DNA of 64,000 bases from Gemmobacter aquatilis (lineage in GTDB: Bacteria > Pseudomonadota > Alphaproteobacteria > Rhodobacterales > Rhodobacteraceae). Location: contig NZ_FOCE01000002.1 of NCBI RefSeq assembly GCF_900110025.1, forward strand, positions 372,001 through 436,000, written 5' to 3'. A program made the position numbers and the translations under genes. Of the stretch, positions 9,464 to 18,791 are shown one piece after another. The stretch's first letter is position 1; each line of letters opens with the position of its first letter. The notes below the pieces were generated by a model. It ran no database searches and was not told where the DNA came from. It saw only the letters and a list, made by a program, of their open reading frames with translations.

Positions 9464-10260
9464 CAGGGCATCCCTACCGGCAGCGGCACCAGATGGGCCA
9501 GCGCCACGACCAACACCACAGCCCCCGCCAGCGCATCGAACCGATCCATCGCACCGCCATGACCCGGGATCAGCTGCGAGCTGTCCTTCGCCCCGGCGCG
9601 GCGTTTGATCGCGCTTTCGGCAATGTCGCCCAGCTGTCCGGCAAAGGCCACCAGCGGCGACAGCCAGAGCAGCGCCGCCCCGCCCTGCCCCGCCAGCATG
9701 AAGCCAAGCCCGACGACCACAGCCCCCAGCCAGCCAGCCACGGTACCGGACCATGTTTTCTTCGGGCTGACCTTGGGCCAGAACTTCGGCCCGCCGATCA
9801 GACGCCCGGCAAAATAGCCCATCACATCCGACACGATGACCACCGCCAGCAGCCACAGGATCACCGCCACCCCATGCCCGGCACGCAGCGTGATCAGCCC
9901 ATAGCCGGTCAACATCACCAACAGGGCATAGGCCAGGAACACCGCCCGGTCGCGCCGGGGGGCCACAACTCCGGCCAACGCGGGGACCAGCAGCAGCCCG
10001 GTCGCCAAGGCCCCGCCAATCTGCATCACTGCCAGCAGAACCGCCGCGCCAAGCGCCCCGAGCGCCAGCGCGGGCAGGCTGCCCGGCAGCGCCGTCATCT
10101 GCCCCAGTTCCCACAGCATGGTACCGCAGACCAGCAACACAAGCGCCGCAAAAGCCCAACCGCCCAGCCAAAGCGCCAGCGCCCCTACCGCCAGCATCAC
10201 CAGCGCCGACAGCGCCCGCGCCTTCAGGTCGCCCCACCGTCGCGCGGACACACCGCTCAT
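9463..10260 (-). CDS. cdsA: phosphatidate cytidylyltransferase CdsA
   Basis: CdsA makes CDP-diacylglycerol from phosphatidate and CTP, the branch point of phospholipid synthesis in the inner membrane. The 265 residues contain about eight hydrophobic segments. The C-terminal signature appears as KRRAGAKDSSQLIPGHGGAMDRFDAL (split here as KRRAGAKDSS, then LIPGHGG and MDRFD), which holds the conserved acidic residues. It overlaps the uppS stop by four bases and touches dxr, so the three are co-translated. Confidence 0.95.
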   Translation of the reverse strand: MSGVSARRWGDLKARALSALVMLAVGALALWLGGWAFAALVLLVCGTMLWELGQMTALPGSLPALALGALGAAVLLAVMQIGGALATGLLLVPALAGVVAPRRDRAVFLAYALLVMLTGYGLITLRAGHGVAVILWLLAVVIVSDVMGYFAGRLIGGPKFWPKVSPKKTWSGTVAGWLGAVVVGLGFMLAGQGGAALLWLSPLVAFAGQLGDIAESAIKRRAGAKDSSQLIPGHGGAMDRFDALAGAVVLVVALAHLVPLPVGMP

Positions 10261-11009
10261 GCGCCAAGCACCCCGCCGAAGCGCCGCTCGCGCTGACCGA
10301 AACCGCCGACGATGCGGGCCAGTTCCGCAGGGGTGAAATCCGGCCAGAGTGTCGGGGTGAATTCATATTCCGAATAGGCCGCCTGCCAAGGCAGGAAGTT
10401 CGAGGTGCGCGTCTCGCCGCTGGTGCGGATGATCAGATCGGGATCAGGCAGATCGGCAGTATCGAGATAGGCCGAAATCGTCGCATCGGTGATCTGCGCC
10501 GGATCCAGCCGCCCCGCCGCCGCCTCTGCAGCGATGCGGCGGGTGGCGCGAAGGATCTCGTCCCGTCCGCCATAGTTGATCGCCACGGTCAGGTTAAGCC
10601 GTGTATAAGGCGCGGTGCGCGTCTCGATCCCGGCCATGAGCTTTTGCAGCTTCGGGTCCAGCCGCGAGCGATCCCCGATAAATCGCATCCGCACGCTTTC
10701 GGCGGCCAGCCGGTCGGCCTCGCGCTCGATATAGCGCGCGAAGATCGACATCAGGCCCAGCACCTCTTCGGTGGAGCGTTTCCAGTTCTCGGTCGAAAAG
10801 GCATAAATGGTCAGCCAGCGAATACCCAGATCGGGCGCACAGCGCACGATCTCTTTCACCCGCTCGGCACCCTTGCGGTGGCCCACAAGGCGCGGCCAGC
10901 CGCGATTGGTGGCCCAGCGGCCATTGCCATCCATGATGATGGCCACATGCTCCACCGTCTTGCCGCCTTTGGCGGGTGCAGGGGTCGCGGGCGTGTCAGT
11001 GGCGGCCAA
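10257..11009 (-). CDS. uppS: isoprenyl transferase (undecaprenyl diphosphate synthase) UppS
   Basis: UppS extends farnesyl diphosphate with isopentenyl diphosphate in cis to make the lipid carrier of peptidoglycan and O-antigen synthesis. The 250-residue protein has IIMDGNGRWA, where D27 is the catalytic aspartate, and the later conserved blocks LTIYAFSTENWKR, INYGGRDEI and LIIRTSGETRTSNFLPWQ. Residues 1-19 form a nonconserved Ala/Pro-rich lead. It lies 41 bases after frr and overlaps cdsA. Confidence 0.96.
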   Translation of the reverse strand: MAATDTPATPAPAKGGKTVEHVAIIMDGNGRWATNRGWPRLVGHRKGAERVKEIVRCAPDLGIRWLTIYAFSTENWKRSTEEVLGLMSIFARYIEREADRLAAESVRMRFIGDRSRLDPKLQKLMAGIETRTAPYTRLNLTVAINYGGRDEILRATRRIAAEAAAGRLDPAQITDATISAYLDTADLPDPDLIIRTSGETRTSNFLPWQAAYSEYEFTPTLWPDFTPAELARIVGGFGQRERRFGGVLGA

Positions 11010-11050
11010 GTGCTGCCCCTTTGCGGCTGAAGATCGAGGATGCAGGCCGG

Positions 11051-11617
11051 TCAGACCTGCATGATTTCCTGTTGCTTGGACTCAAGCACCTTGTCCACGG
11101 CGGCAATCGCCTTGTCAGTCAGTTCCTGCACCTCGTCGGACCACATCTTCTGGTCGTCCTCGCCCATGCCGGCGGCCTTGGCCTTCTTGATCTGGTCCAT
11201 CCCGTCGCGCCGCACGTTGCGGATGGCGACCTTGGCGCTTTCGGCATACTGCGCGGCAACCTTGGTCAGCTGGCGACGGCGTTCCTCGTTCAGTTCGGGG
11301 ATCGGCAGACGGATCAGCGGGCCGTCGGTCACCGGGTTGATGCCGATGCCACTTTCGCGGATCGCCTTTTCCACCTTGCTGATCATCGCCTTGTCCCAGA
11401 CGTTGATCACAACCATGCGCGGTTCGGGCACGTTGACTGTGCCCAACTGGTTGATCGGTGTCATCTGGCCATAGGCATCGACCTGGATCGGCTCGACGAT
11501 GGAGGCCGAGGCGCGACCGGTGCGCAGCGAGGCGAATTCGGTTTTCAGCGCGGTCATCGCGCCGTCCATCCGGCGCTGAATGGCATCGAGATCAATCTCA
11601 AGATCGTCTTGCGACAT
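11051..11617 (-). CDS. frr: ribosome recycling factor
   Basis: RRF splits post-termination ribosomes together with EF-G. The start at 11617 ([20 protein letters not shown]) gives 188 residues, matching the family, and has GAGGACC in front; the longer open frame upstream is not conserved-looking. The block [20 protein letters not shown] and the tail [15 protein letters not shown] are typical. It sits 122 bases after pyrH, which is the usual pyrH-frr pair. Confidence 0.96.
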   Translation of the reverse strand: MSQDDLEIDLDAIQRRMDGAMTALKTEFASLRTGRASASIVEPIQVDAYGQMTPINQLGTVNVPEPRMVVINVWDKAMISKVEKAIRESGIGINPVTDGPLIRLPIPELNEERRRQLTKVAAQYAESAKVAIRNVRRDGMDQIKKAKAAGMGEDDQKMWSDEVQELTDKAIAAVDKVLESKQQEIMQV

Positions 11618-11739
11618 CGGGGTCCTCATCGGTTCGGCGCGGCAGCCTGTTCCGCTTCTATAGCAGCAGGCCGCGCGCATGGGTATAGGATTGCGCCGCA
11701 CAGGGCAGGCGGTGCGTCCGCCGCCCGGCAAAGGCCCGC

Positions 11740-12477
11740 TTAGCCCTGCACGGTGGTATAGGTGCCCTGCCCGGCCAGAATGCCGCGGAAGCCGCCCGGT
11801 TCGTCCAGCGAGAAGACGATGATCGGCAGATCGTTATCGCGCGCCAGCGCGATGGCAGAGGCATCCATCACCCCCAGATGCTTGGCCAGACACTCATCAT
11901 AGCTGACCTTGTCATAGCGCTTGGCATCGGCGTGCTTCTTGGGATCCTTGTCATAGACCCCATCCACCTTGGTACCCTTGAAGATCGCCTCGCAGGCCAT
12001 TTCATTGGCACGCAGCGTTGCGGCGGTATCTGTGGTGAAATAGGGGTTGCCGGTGCCCGCCGCGAAAATGCAAACCCGTTTCTTTTCCAGGTGGCGAACG
12101 GCGCGGCGGCGGATATAGGGCTCGCAGACCTGATCCATCGGAATGGCCGAGATGACGCGGGTGAAGACGCCAAGCTGTTCCAGTGCCGATTGCATGGCCA
12201 GCGCGTTCATCACCGTGGCCAGCATCCCCATATAATCGGCAGTGGTGCGTTCCATCCCCTGCGCCGATCCGGCGAGACCGCGGAAAATATTGCCGCCGCC
12301 GATCACCATGCAGATCTCGACCCCGAGATCGCGGACCGATTTCACCTCTTGCGCGATGCGCTGCACGGTTGGCGGGTGCAGACCGAAGCCCTGATCCCCC
12401 ATCAACGCCTCGCCCGAGATTTTCAGCATCACGCGGCTGTATTTCTTCACGGGATGGGGCGCGGTTTCGGAGGTCAT
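11740..12477 (-). CDS. pyrH: uridylate (UMP) kinase PyrH
   Basis: PyrH phosphorylates UMP to UDP and is the hexameric bacterial amino-acid-kinase-type enzyme. Two ATGs compete, at 12486 and 12477. The sequence AAGGG touches the first but lies nine bases before the second, so 12477 is preferred, giving 245 residues. [21 protein letters not shown] and [13 protein letters not shown] are the nucleotide and substrate motifs. It is the first gene of the long minus-strand operon and diverges from miaA. Confidence 0.96.
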   Translation of the reverse strand: MTSETAPHPVKKYSRVMLKISGEALMGDQGFGLHPPTVQRIAQEVKSVRDLGVEICMVIGGGNIFRGLAGSAQGMERTTADYMGMLATVMNALAMQSALEQLGVFTRVISAIPMDQVCEPYIRRRAVRHLEKKRVCIFAAGTGNPYFTTDTAATLRANEMACEAIFKGTKVDGVYDKDPKKHADAKRYDKVSYDECLAKHLGVMDASAIALARDNDLPIIVFSLDEPGGFRGILAGQGTYTTVQG

Positions 12478-12600
12478 CGGGTTCATCCCTTGTCTGATGC
12501 AGGCTGTGTGGCGGAATTTCGGGTTTTGCTGGCGCGCAAAATGTCGGAAAACGGCGGCGGGTTCAACCGGGGAAGCGCGGCTTGCGCGACGCCAATGGCA

Positions 12601-12650
12601 GCGGGGGGCCAGCCCCCCGCACCCCCCGGAGTATTTGGGCCAGGATGAAA
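12601..12650 (+). repeat. dispersed intergenic element, copy 2 (upstream of miaA)
   Basis: A perfect 8-bp stem (12601-12608 with 12613-12620, loop CCAG) is followed by GGAGTATTTGGGCCAGGATG. The same arrangement, a C/G hairpin next to a TATTT..CCAAGATGAA tract, recurs at 18714, 35648 and, partly, at 214 and 39194. This copy is unusual because it lies in a divergent promoter region and runs into the miaA leader, where the other four follow stop codons. Confidence 0.55.
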
Positions 12651-12659
12651 GGGAACGGG

Positions 12660-13535
12660 ATGGAGGGTTTTCTGCGCAATCTGTCAGCCGAACAGCCGGT
12701 GCTGATTGCCGGGCCGACAGCCTCGGGCAAATCGGGGCTGGCGTTGGAGATTGCACAGCGGCAGGGCGGCGTGATCGTCAATGCCGATGCGTTGCAGGTC
12801 TATGGCTGCTGGCGCCTGCTGACCGCGCGCCCGACCGCAGAGGAAGAGAGCGCGGTGCCCCACCGGCTTTATGGCCATGTCGGGCGCGATGACCCCTATT
12901 CGGTGGGGCATTGGCTGCGCGAGGCGCGGGCAGTGCTGGAAAGTGGCGTCCGGCCGATTTTTGTCGGCGGCACCGGGCTTTATTTCATGGCGCTGACCGA
13001 GGGGCTGGCGGAAATCCCCGATGTGCCACCCGAAATCCGCGCCGAGGGGGATGCGCTGCGCATGGTGGATCTGCCGGCAATGATCGCAGCGCTGGATGCC
13101 GCGACGCGGGCGAAGACCGATCTGCACAACCCTGCGCGGGTGCAGCGCGCCTGGGAAGTGTTGCGCGCCACCGGGCGGGGGCTTGCCGACTGGCAGGCCA
13201 ACACGCCCGCGCCGCTGTTGCCCCGCGCCACCTGTGCGGCCCTGGTGCTGCGGCCCGAGGTTGATTGGCTCAATGCGCGCATCGACCAGCGGTTTGACGC
13301 GATGATGGATCAGGGGGCGCTGCAAGAGGCGGCAATGGAATTGCCGCAGTGGCAACCGCAGCGCCCGTCTGCGCGGGCGATCGGCGCACCGGAGTTGATC
13401 GCGCACCTGCGCGGCGAGATCGGGCTGGAGGCGGCGGTGGCAGCGGCCAAGCTGGCCTCGCGCCAATATGCCAAACGGCAGCGCACCTGGTTCCGGTCGC
13501 GCATGGGCGACTGGAATGCGCTGATGTTGCCGTAA
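12660..13535 (+). CDS. miaA: tRNA dimethylallyltransferase MiaA
   Basis: MiaA adds a dimethylallyl group to A37 of tRNAs that read codons starting with U. The start [20 protein letters not shown] at 12660, preceded by AAGGGAACGGG, gives 291 residues. The P-loop GPTASGKS is at residues 18-25, and [11 protein letters not shown] and [12 protein letters not shown] near the C-terminus are the substrate-binding blocks. Two further in-frame starts lie upstream but would encode the intergenic repeat element. The gene diverges from pyrH. Confidence 0.95.
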   Translation: MEGFLRNLSAEQPVLIAGPTASGKSGLALEIAQRQGGVIVNADALQVYGCWRLLTARPTAEEESAVPHRLYGHVGRDDPYSVGHWLREARAVLESGVRPIFVGGTGLYFMALTEGLAEIPDVPPEIRAEGDALRMVDLPAMIAALDAATRAKTDLHNPARVQRAWEVLRATGRGLADWQANTPAPLLPRATCAALVLRPEVDWLNARIDQRFDAMMDQGALQEAAMELPQWQPQRPSARAIGAPELIAHLRGEIGLEAAVAAAKLASRQYAKRQRTWFRSRMGDWNALMLP

Positions 13536-13552
13536 CACATGAGGAACGGGTG

Positions 13553-13561
13553 TTATCCACA
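13553..13561 (+). promoter_or_regulatory. single consensus DnaA box
   Basis: TTATCCACA, the consensus DnaA box, lies 17 bases after the miaA stop. A small 7-bp hairpin (13574-13580 with 13584-13590, loop GCG) follows. I see no second perfect box nearby and no AT-rich unwinding region, so this is probably an isolated site or chance. Confidence 0.3.
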
Positions 13562-13713
13562 GGTTTACCCACGAGAAATGGCGCATTTCTGCAACGCCCC
13601 GAGAAGTTCTGAACCCTGCCGCAAAATTGCTTTGGCCTTGGCGCAAGGAAAGGTATCACGGGGCGTCCTTGCCAGTGCCCCTCCTCGTCGCAATCAAGAA
13701 GACCTAACGCACC

Positions 13714-14511
13714 ATGGATCACTCCATCCCTGCCACCAAGCTTCGCCTTGTCGCCATTCCGCGCCTTGCTGCCGGGGGACGCTGGCGGGTGGAAGCGATG
13801 CGTGCCTATTCGGAGCCCTGTCTTTTGTGGTTCACCAAGGGCCAGGGGCGCATCACGCTGGCCGGGCAGACACGAGGCTACACCGCGAACAACGCGATCT
13901 TCATCCCGCCCGGCATCATGCACGGGTTCGAGGTGGGGCCGCAGGTTTTTGGCACAGCCGTCTTCTTTGGACGCGACAGCCGGGTGACGCTGCCGAAAGA
14001 ACCGCATCACCTGCGCATCCGCGAGACTTTCGTGGCACAGGAGATGAACGTCACGCTGGATGCGATCCAGCGTGAAATGGACAGCACCAGCCCCGGGCAT
14101 GACCGCGCAACCAGCCATTATGTTGGCCTGCTGTCGGTCTGGCTGGAGCGTCAGATTGCGCGGCTTCCGGCAGATCAGAACAAACCCGATGCCGCGCGGC
14201 GGCTGGTCGCGCGCTATACCGCGCTGTTGGAGCGCGAGTTCCGTTCAGGCATGGGGGTGGCCGAATTTGCCATGGCCCTTGGCGTCACGCCCACGCATCT
14301 GACGCGCTGCTGCAAGCAGGCCTGCGGGCGGCCTGCCTCGGCGCTGCTGCATGACCGGCTGATCTTCGAGGCGCGCCGGTTGCTCACAGAAACCGACCTG
14401 CCGGTGAACATGATCGCCAGCAGCCTTGGCTTCACCTCGGCGGCCTATTTCACCCGCGCCTTCCAGCATCAGACCGGCAAATCCCCCACCGCCTTCCGCC
14501 GCGCGCCCTGA
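13714..14511 (+). CDS. AraC-family transcriptional regulator
   Basis: This 265-residue protein has an N-terminal cupin-like sensing domain (about 20-110, with IFIPPGIMHGFEVG) and a C-terminal double helix-turn-helix domain (about 165-262). The latter contains MALGVTPTHLTRCCKQ and the AraC signature ending IASSLGFTSAAYFTRAFQ. It lies 228 bases upstream of, and in the same direction as, the family-5 ABC importer operon. I infer that it controls that operon in response to the imported compound or a related metabolite; no inducer can be read from sequence. Confidence 0.93.
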   Translation: MDHSIPATKLRLVAIPRLAAGGRWRVEAMRAYSEPCLLWFTKGQGRITLAGQTRGYTANNAIFIPPGIMHGFEVGPQVFGTAVFFGRDSRVTLPKEPHHLRIRETFVAQEMNVTLDAIQREMDSTSPGHDRATSHYVGLLSVWLERQIARLPADQNKPDAARRLVARYTALLEREFRSGMGVAEFAMALGVTPTHLTRCCKQACGRPASALLHDRLIFEARRLLTETDLPVNMIASSLGFTSAAYFTRAFQHQTGKSPTAFRRAP

Positions 14512-14739
14512 CCGGCCTTTTCCCGCACCGCACCGGAATTTCGGGAGGCCTTGCGGAAAAGTACATGAATTTGTCGCAAACTGACCTTCAACTGCCGAAA
14601 GCAGACCTAGACGCCTTGTGAAAAACAATGCGGAAATGGCGCTGTGAGACTTCCGTTGCGGCGACTGCCCGGCGTCTTCCTTCCGGCGATCTGCGACGGT
14701 GGCACCCGCCACATAAAAAGACCTGTCAGGGAGTTGAAG

Positions 14740-16389
14740 ATGACGCACGATCACACCGGCCGCCCGCCGCTGCATCCCGCCGCCCCGGCCTACGCGCGCG
14801 AAGTGCGCACAGGCACCATGAGTCGGCGCGAGTTTCTGGCGCGCGCCACCGGCCTTGGCGTTTCCGTCGTGGCGGCTTACGGGCTGCTGGGGCTCGACGC
14901 TCCGGCGCTGGCGCAGGAAACCCCGGTTGCAGGGGGCACGCTGCGGATGCAGATGTTCACCAAGGCGCTGAAAGACCCGCGTCTGGCCGACTGGTCTGAA
15001 ATCGCCAATGTCACGCGCGGCTGGCTGGAATATCTGGTCGAATACAACAATGACGGCTCCATCCGCGGCATGCTGCTGGAAAGCTGGACCACGAATGACG
15101 ACGCCACCGAATATACGCTGAACGTGCGCAAGGGCGTGAAGTGGAACAATGGCGATGATTTCACCGCCGAGGATGTGGCCTTCAACATCACCCGCTGGTG
15201 CGAAGCCGGGGTCGAGGGCAACTCGATGGCGACACGCATGGCCGGGCTGGTCGATCCCGAGAAGAAGGTGCTGAAGGACGGCGCCATGACGGTGGTGGAC
15301 AGCCATACCCTGAAGCTCACGCTGTCCACCCCGGATGTCACGCTGATCGCTGGCATGGCCGATTATGCGGCAGCGATCGTGCATCAGTCCTACACCAATG
15401 GCGATCCGGCCCAATCGCCCGGCACCGGCCCGTTCAAGCCCGAAACGGTGGAAATCGGCGTGAAGGTCGTGCTGGTGAAGAACACCGATCACGTCTGGTG
15501 GGGCACCGAGGTCTATGGCGGGCCGTATCTGGACCGGATCGAATATCTCGACCTTGGCACCGACCCGGCAGCGGTGGTGGCGGCAGCAGAATCTGACGAG
15601 ATCGACGCCACCTATCAGACCACGGGCGAGTTTGTGGCGCTGTTCGACGGGCTGGGCTGGCCGAAATCCGAGGCCGTGACAGCGGCAACGCTGGCGGTGC
15701 GCTTCAACCAGCTGGCCGAGGAATACAAGGATGTCCGCGTACGCCGCGCCCTGCAGATGGCAGTGGACAACGCTGTCGTTCTGGAACTGGGCTATTCCGG
15801 CCTTGGCACCGTGGCGGAAAACCACCATGTCTGCCCGATCCACCCGGAATATTTCCAACTGCCACCGCTGACCGTCGATCCCGCCGCCGCCAAGGCGATG
15901 ATCGCCGAAGCGGGCATGGCCGACCATGAATTCGAGCTGATCTCGCTGGATGATGGCTGGCAGGCGGAAACCTGCAACGTCGTGGCCGAACAGATCCGCG
16001 ATGCAGGCATCAAGATCAAACGCACCGTGCTGCCGGGATCGACCTTCTGGAACGACTGGCTGAAATTCCCGTTCTCGGCCACCGAATGGAACATGCGCCC
16101 GCTGGGCGTGCAGATTCTGGCACTCGCCTATCGCTCGGGCGAGGCGTGGAACGAAAGCGGCTTCGCCAATGCGGAATTCGATGCCGCCCTGGCCGAAGCG
16201 ATGGCAATCGCCGATGCCGAAAAGCGCCGCGTGGCGATGGAGAAGGTCGAAAAGATCATGCAGGACGAAGGCGTCATGGTGCAGCCCTATTGGCGTTCGC
16301 TCTACCGCCACACCAATTCCAAGGTGCGCGGCGCCGACATTCATGCCACGTTCGAGCATCATCACTACAAATGGTGGATGGCGGCCTGA
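14740..16389 (+). CDS. ABC transporter substrate-binding protein, family 5 (peptide/nickel type), Tat-exported
   Basis: This 549-residue protein binds the substrate of the importer encoded downstream. The chosen ATG at 14740 has CAGGGAG before it. Near residues 27-50 it carries a twin-arginine signal, [20 protein letters not shown], so it is probably exported folded through Tat. [20 protein letters not shown] and [14 protein letters not shown] are the usual family-5 N-terminal blocks. Family members bind oligopeptides, dipeptides, opines, nickel or glycosides, and this sequence does not show which. Confidence 0.92.
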   Translation: MTHDHTGRPPLHPAAPAYAREVRTGTMSRREFLARATGLGVSVVAAYGLLGLDAPALAQETPVAGGTLRMQMFTKALKDPRLADWSEIANVTRGWLEYLVEYNNDGSIRGMLLESWTTNDDATEYTLNVRKGVKWNNGDDFTAEDVAFNITRWCEAGVEGNSMATRMAGLVDPEKKVLKDGAMTVVDSHTLKLTLSTPDVTLIAGMADYAAAIVHQSYTNGDPAQSPGTGPFKPETVEIGVKVVLVKNTDHVWWGTEVYGGPYLDRIEYLDLGTDPAAVVAAAESDEIDATYQTTGEFVALFDGLGWPKSEAVTAATLAVRFNQLAEEYKDVRVRRALQMAVDNAVVLELGYSGLGTVAENHHVCPIHPEYFQLPPLTVDPAAAKAMIAEAGMADHEFELISLDDGWQAETCNVVAEQIRDAGIKIKRTVLPGSTFWNDWLKFPFSATEWNMRPLGVQILALAYRSGEAWNESGFANAEFDAALAEAMAIADAEKRRVAMEKVEKIMQDEGVMVQPYWRSLYRHTNSKVRGADIHATFEHHHYKWWMAA

Positions 16390-16467
16390 TCGCTTTCGCG
16401 CACAACGGATTGGACAGGCGGCACCGTGCCGCCCGTCCCCTTTATTTCCCGAAGGTGACCGCCGCCG

Positions 16468-17511
16468 ATGCTCCGCTTCCTCGCCCGACGCCTTGCCACC
16501 ATGGTGCTGACGGCGCTTTGCCTCACCTTCATCGTGTTCTGGCTGACCAACCTGCCGCCCAACCTTGAGAAGGTCGCGAAGTCCGAGGCTGGCAGCCGGA
16601 TCAGCGATGCCGAGGTGGCAAGCTGGCTGCAGAAATACGGCTATGACCGCCCGGTCCTGCTGCGCTATGGCGAATGGCTGGGCGTGGTGCCTGCCCATGT
16701 GGCGCAAGGCCCGGATGGCCCGGTAGGCCGTTGCCTGCCGCGCGGCACCGATCCGGCCACCGCGCCGTCCTTCTGCGGCATCCTGCAAGGCGGTTGGGGC
16801 TTTTCCAATGTGTTCAAAGAGCCGGTGGGCGGCATCGTCGCCAAGCGGCTGGGTCTGACCGGCTGGCTGATGTTCGCGGTGATGGCGGTGATGGTGCCCG
16901 CCGCCCTGTTGATTGGCGTGCTGTCCGGGATGCGCGAGGGATCAAAGCTTGACCGCGCGCTCTCCTCCGCCTCGATCGTCACCACGGCCACGCCGGAATA
17001 TGTGTCGGGCGTGATCCTCGTCACGCTGTTCGCCTCGTCCGTCACCGGGCTGAAATGGTTCAAGGGCACGGCGACCGGCGCGATGGAGGACATCACATTC
17101 GAGAATTTCTTCCTGCCGGTGATGACCATCGCCCTTTACGGCATCGGTTATATCGCCCGGATGACCCGCGCCTCGATGGCCGAGGTGATGACCCAGCAAT
17201 ATATCCGCACCGCGCGGCTGAAAGGTGTGCGCTTCCGTGACGTGGTGATCCGCCACGCGCTGCGCAATGCGCTGATCGCACCCTTCACCGTCATCATGCT
17301 TCAGTTCCCCTGGCTGCTGAACGGTGTGGTGATCGTAGAAACCCTGTTCAACTACAAAGGCTTTGGCTGGACACTGGTGCAAGCGGCGGGCAATAACGAC
17401 ATCGACCTTCTGCTGGGCTGCTCCATCGTCGCCGTCATCGTCGTGCTGGTGACACAACTGATCTCCGACCTCGGATATGCGCTGCTCAACCCGCGCATCC
17501 GGCTTTCGTGA
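16468..17511 (+). CDS. ABC transporter permease, DppB type
   Basis: This 347-residue inner-membrane protein begins MLRFLARRLATMVLTALCLT, the classic start of the DppB/OppB permeases. It has about six membrane segments and the ATPase-contact loop RHALRNALIAPFTVIML. A periplasmic insert of about 80 residues (roughly 60-125, containing GVVPAHVAQGPDGPVGRCLP) is longer than in typical dipeptide permeases. The gene follows the binding protein by 78 bases, and its TGA overlaps the next gene's possible GTG start. Confidence 0.92.
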   Translation: MLRFLARRLATMVLTALCLTFIVFWLTNLPPNLEKVAKSEAGSRISDAEVASWLQKYGYDRPVLLRYGEWLGVVPAHVAQGPDGPVGRCLPRGTDPATAPSFCGILQGGWGFSNVFKEPVGGIVAKRLGLTGWLMFAVMAVMVPAALLIGVLSGMREGSKLDRALSSASIVTTATPEYVSGVILVTLFASSVTGLKWFKGTATGAMEDITFENFFLPVMTIALYGIGYIARMTRASMAEVMTQQYIRTARLKGVRFRDVVIRHALRNALIAPFTVIMLQFPWLLNGVVIVETLFNYKGFGWTLVQAAGNNDIDLLLGCSIVAVIVVLVTQLISDLGYALLNPRIRLS

Positions 17512-17522
17512 CGGAGGCGATG

Positions 17523-18713
17523 ATGAGCGACCTTTCCTGGAGCCAGATCCTCGCCGTCATGGCCGCCCAATTCCTGCCGGTCTGGCTGGCCCTGTCGGCG
17601 ACCTTCGCCCTGTCGCACCGCTTGCGCCGCCGCCTCGGGCTCTATGGCAAGCTGTTCGACAGCCCGGTCGGCATGATCGGCCTCGCCATCGTGCTGTTCT
17701 GGGTGTTCACCGCGATCTTCGCACCGCTGATCATCACCCATCAGCCGCTGGCGCAGATTTCCGGCCTGAAGAACGCTCTGCCCGGCGCCGCCATTGCCAG
17801 CGCCGAGGCGGGTGAGTTCGGCCATTACCTGCTGGGCGGTGACAGCCTCGCCCGCGACGTGTTTTCGCGCATGGTGATGGGCGCGCAGTCGGTGCTGGCC
17901 ATCGCCCCCGCCGCCACGGCCTTTGCCTTCATGGTCGGCATCACGCTGGGTCTGCCCGCCGGTTACTTCGGCGGCAAGCTGGATACCGCGCTCAGCTTCG
18001 GCGCCAACCTCGTGCTGGCCTTTCCGGTGATCCTGCTGTTCTACCTGCTGGTCACGCCGGAAATCCAGAACACCGGCCCGCTGCTGCTGGGCTGGCGCGC
18101 CTCGATCCCCAATAGCATGGCGGCGATCCTGTTCGCCTTCCCGATCCTGTTCTTCACCCTACTGTGGCAGACGCGCTATTTCACCAACCCGCCGCGCCGC
18201 AACCTGTTTGTTGGCACCACGCTCGTGCTGGGCCTGTGGATCTATGCCGGCCTCGCCTTCAACGCCGATCCGACCGGGTTATGGGCGATGGAGCCGAACC
18301 TGCTCAACGTCTTCGTCTCGGTGGTCTTCGTCAACGCCCCCACCGTGTTCCGCATCGTGCGCGGCCTGACGATGGACCTGAAGTCGCGCGATTACATCGC
18401 CGCCGGCCAGACCCGCGGCGAAGGGCCATGGTATCTGATGCTGTGGGAAATCCTGCCCAATGCGCGCGGCCCGCTGATCGTCGATTTCTGCCTGCGCATC
18501 GGCTACACCACCATCCTGCTCGGCACGCTGGGCTTCTTTGGCCTTGGCGTCTCGCCCGAAAGCCCCGACTGGGGCTCCACCATCAATTCCGGCCGCAAGC
18601 TGCTGTCTGTCTTCCCCCACCCCGCTGTCGTCCCCGCCCTTGCCCTGATGAGCCTCGTGCTCGGCCTCAACCTGCTGGCCGACGCGCTGCGCGAGGAAAG
18701 CCTGAAAGACTGA
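17523..18713 (+). CDS. ABC transporter permease, DppC type
   Basis: This is the second permease subunit, 396 residues from the ATG at 17523, which has GGAGG six bases before it; an adjacent ATG at 17520 and a GTG at 17508 are alternatives. The C-terminal core has the DppC hallmarks: LLGGDSLARDVFSRMVMGAQ, the loop containing TRGEGPWYLMLWEILPNARG, and GLGVSPESPDWGS. An extra hydrophobic stretch of about 90 residues in the middle (roughly 185-275) makes it longer than the usual 300 residues. The stop is followed at once by an intergenic repeat element. Confidence 0.92.
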   Translation: MSDLSWSQILAVMAAQFLPVWLALSATFALSHRLRRRLGLYGKLFDSPVGMIGLAIVLFWVFTAIFAPLIITHQPLAQISGLKNALPGAAIASAEAGEFGHYLLGGDSLARDVFSRMVMGAQSVLAIAPAATAFAFMVGITLGLPAGYFGGKLDTALSFGANLVLAFPVILLFYLLVTPEIQNTGPLLLGWRASIPNSMAAILFAFPILFFTLLWQTRYFTNPPRRNLFVGTTLVLGLWIYAGLAFNADPTGLWAMEPNLLNVFVSVVFVNAPTVFRIVRGLTMDLKSRDYIAAGQTRGEGPWYLMLWEILPNARGPLIVDFCLRIGYTTILLGTLGFFGLGVSPESPDWGSTINSGRKLLSVFPHPAVVPALALMSLVLGLNLLADALREESLKD

Positions 18714-18765
18714 TTTCATCTTGGCCCAAATATCCCACGGGGGTCCGGGGGTGTGAAACCCCCGG
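18714..18765 (-). repeat. dispersed intergenic element, copy 3
   Basis: Immediately after the permease stop come TTCATCTTGGCCCAAATATC and a perfect 7-bp hairpin (18745-18751 with 18759-18765). This is the reverse complement of the element at 35648-35695. It lies inside an operon between the permease and ATPase genes, so if it acts as a terminator it would be a partial one. Confidence 0.55.
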
Positions 18766-18791
18766 TCCTGCCCCAGCCAGCGAGACCCACC

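Noticed and set aside
8273-10366. A 697-residue extended Dxr protein
   Set aside because: The extra N-terminal part overlaps cdsA in another frame and resembles no protein; the internal start gives the exact family length.
14245-16788. Long minus-strand open frame (847 codons) opposite the binding-protein gene
   Set aside because: It is the GC-rich shadow of a well-supported plus-strand gene; its product is rich in His, Arg and Gly with no domain.
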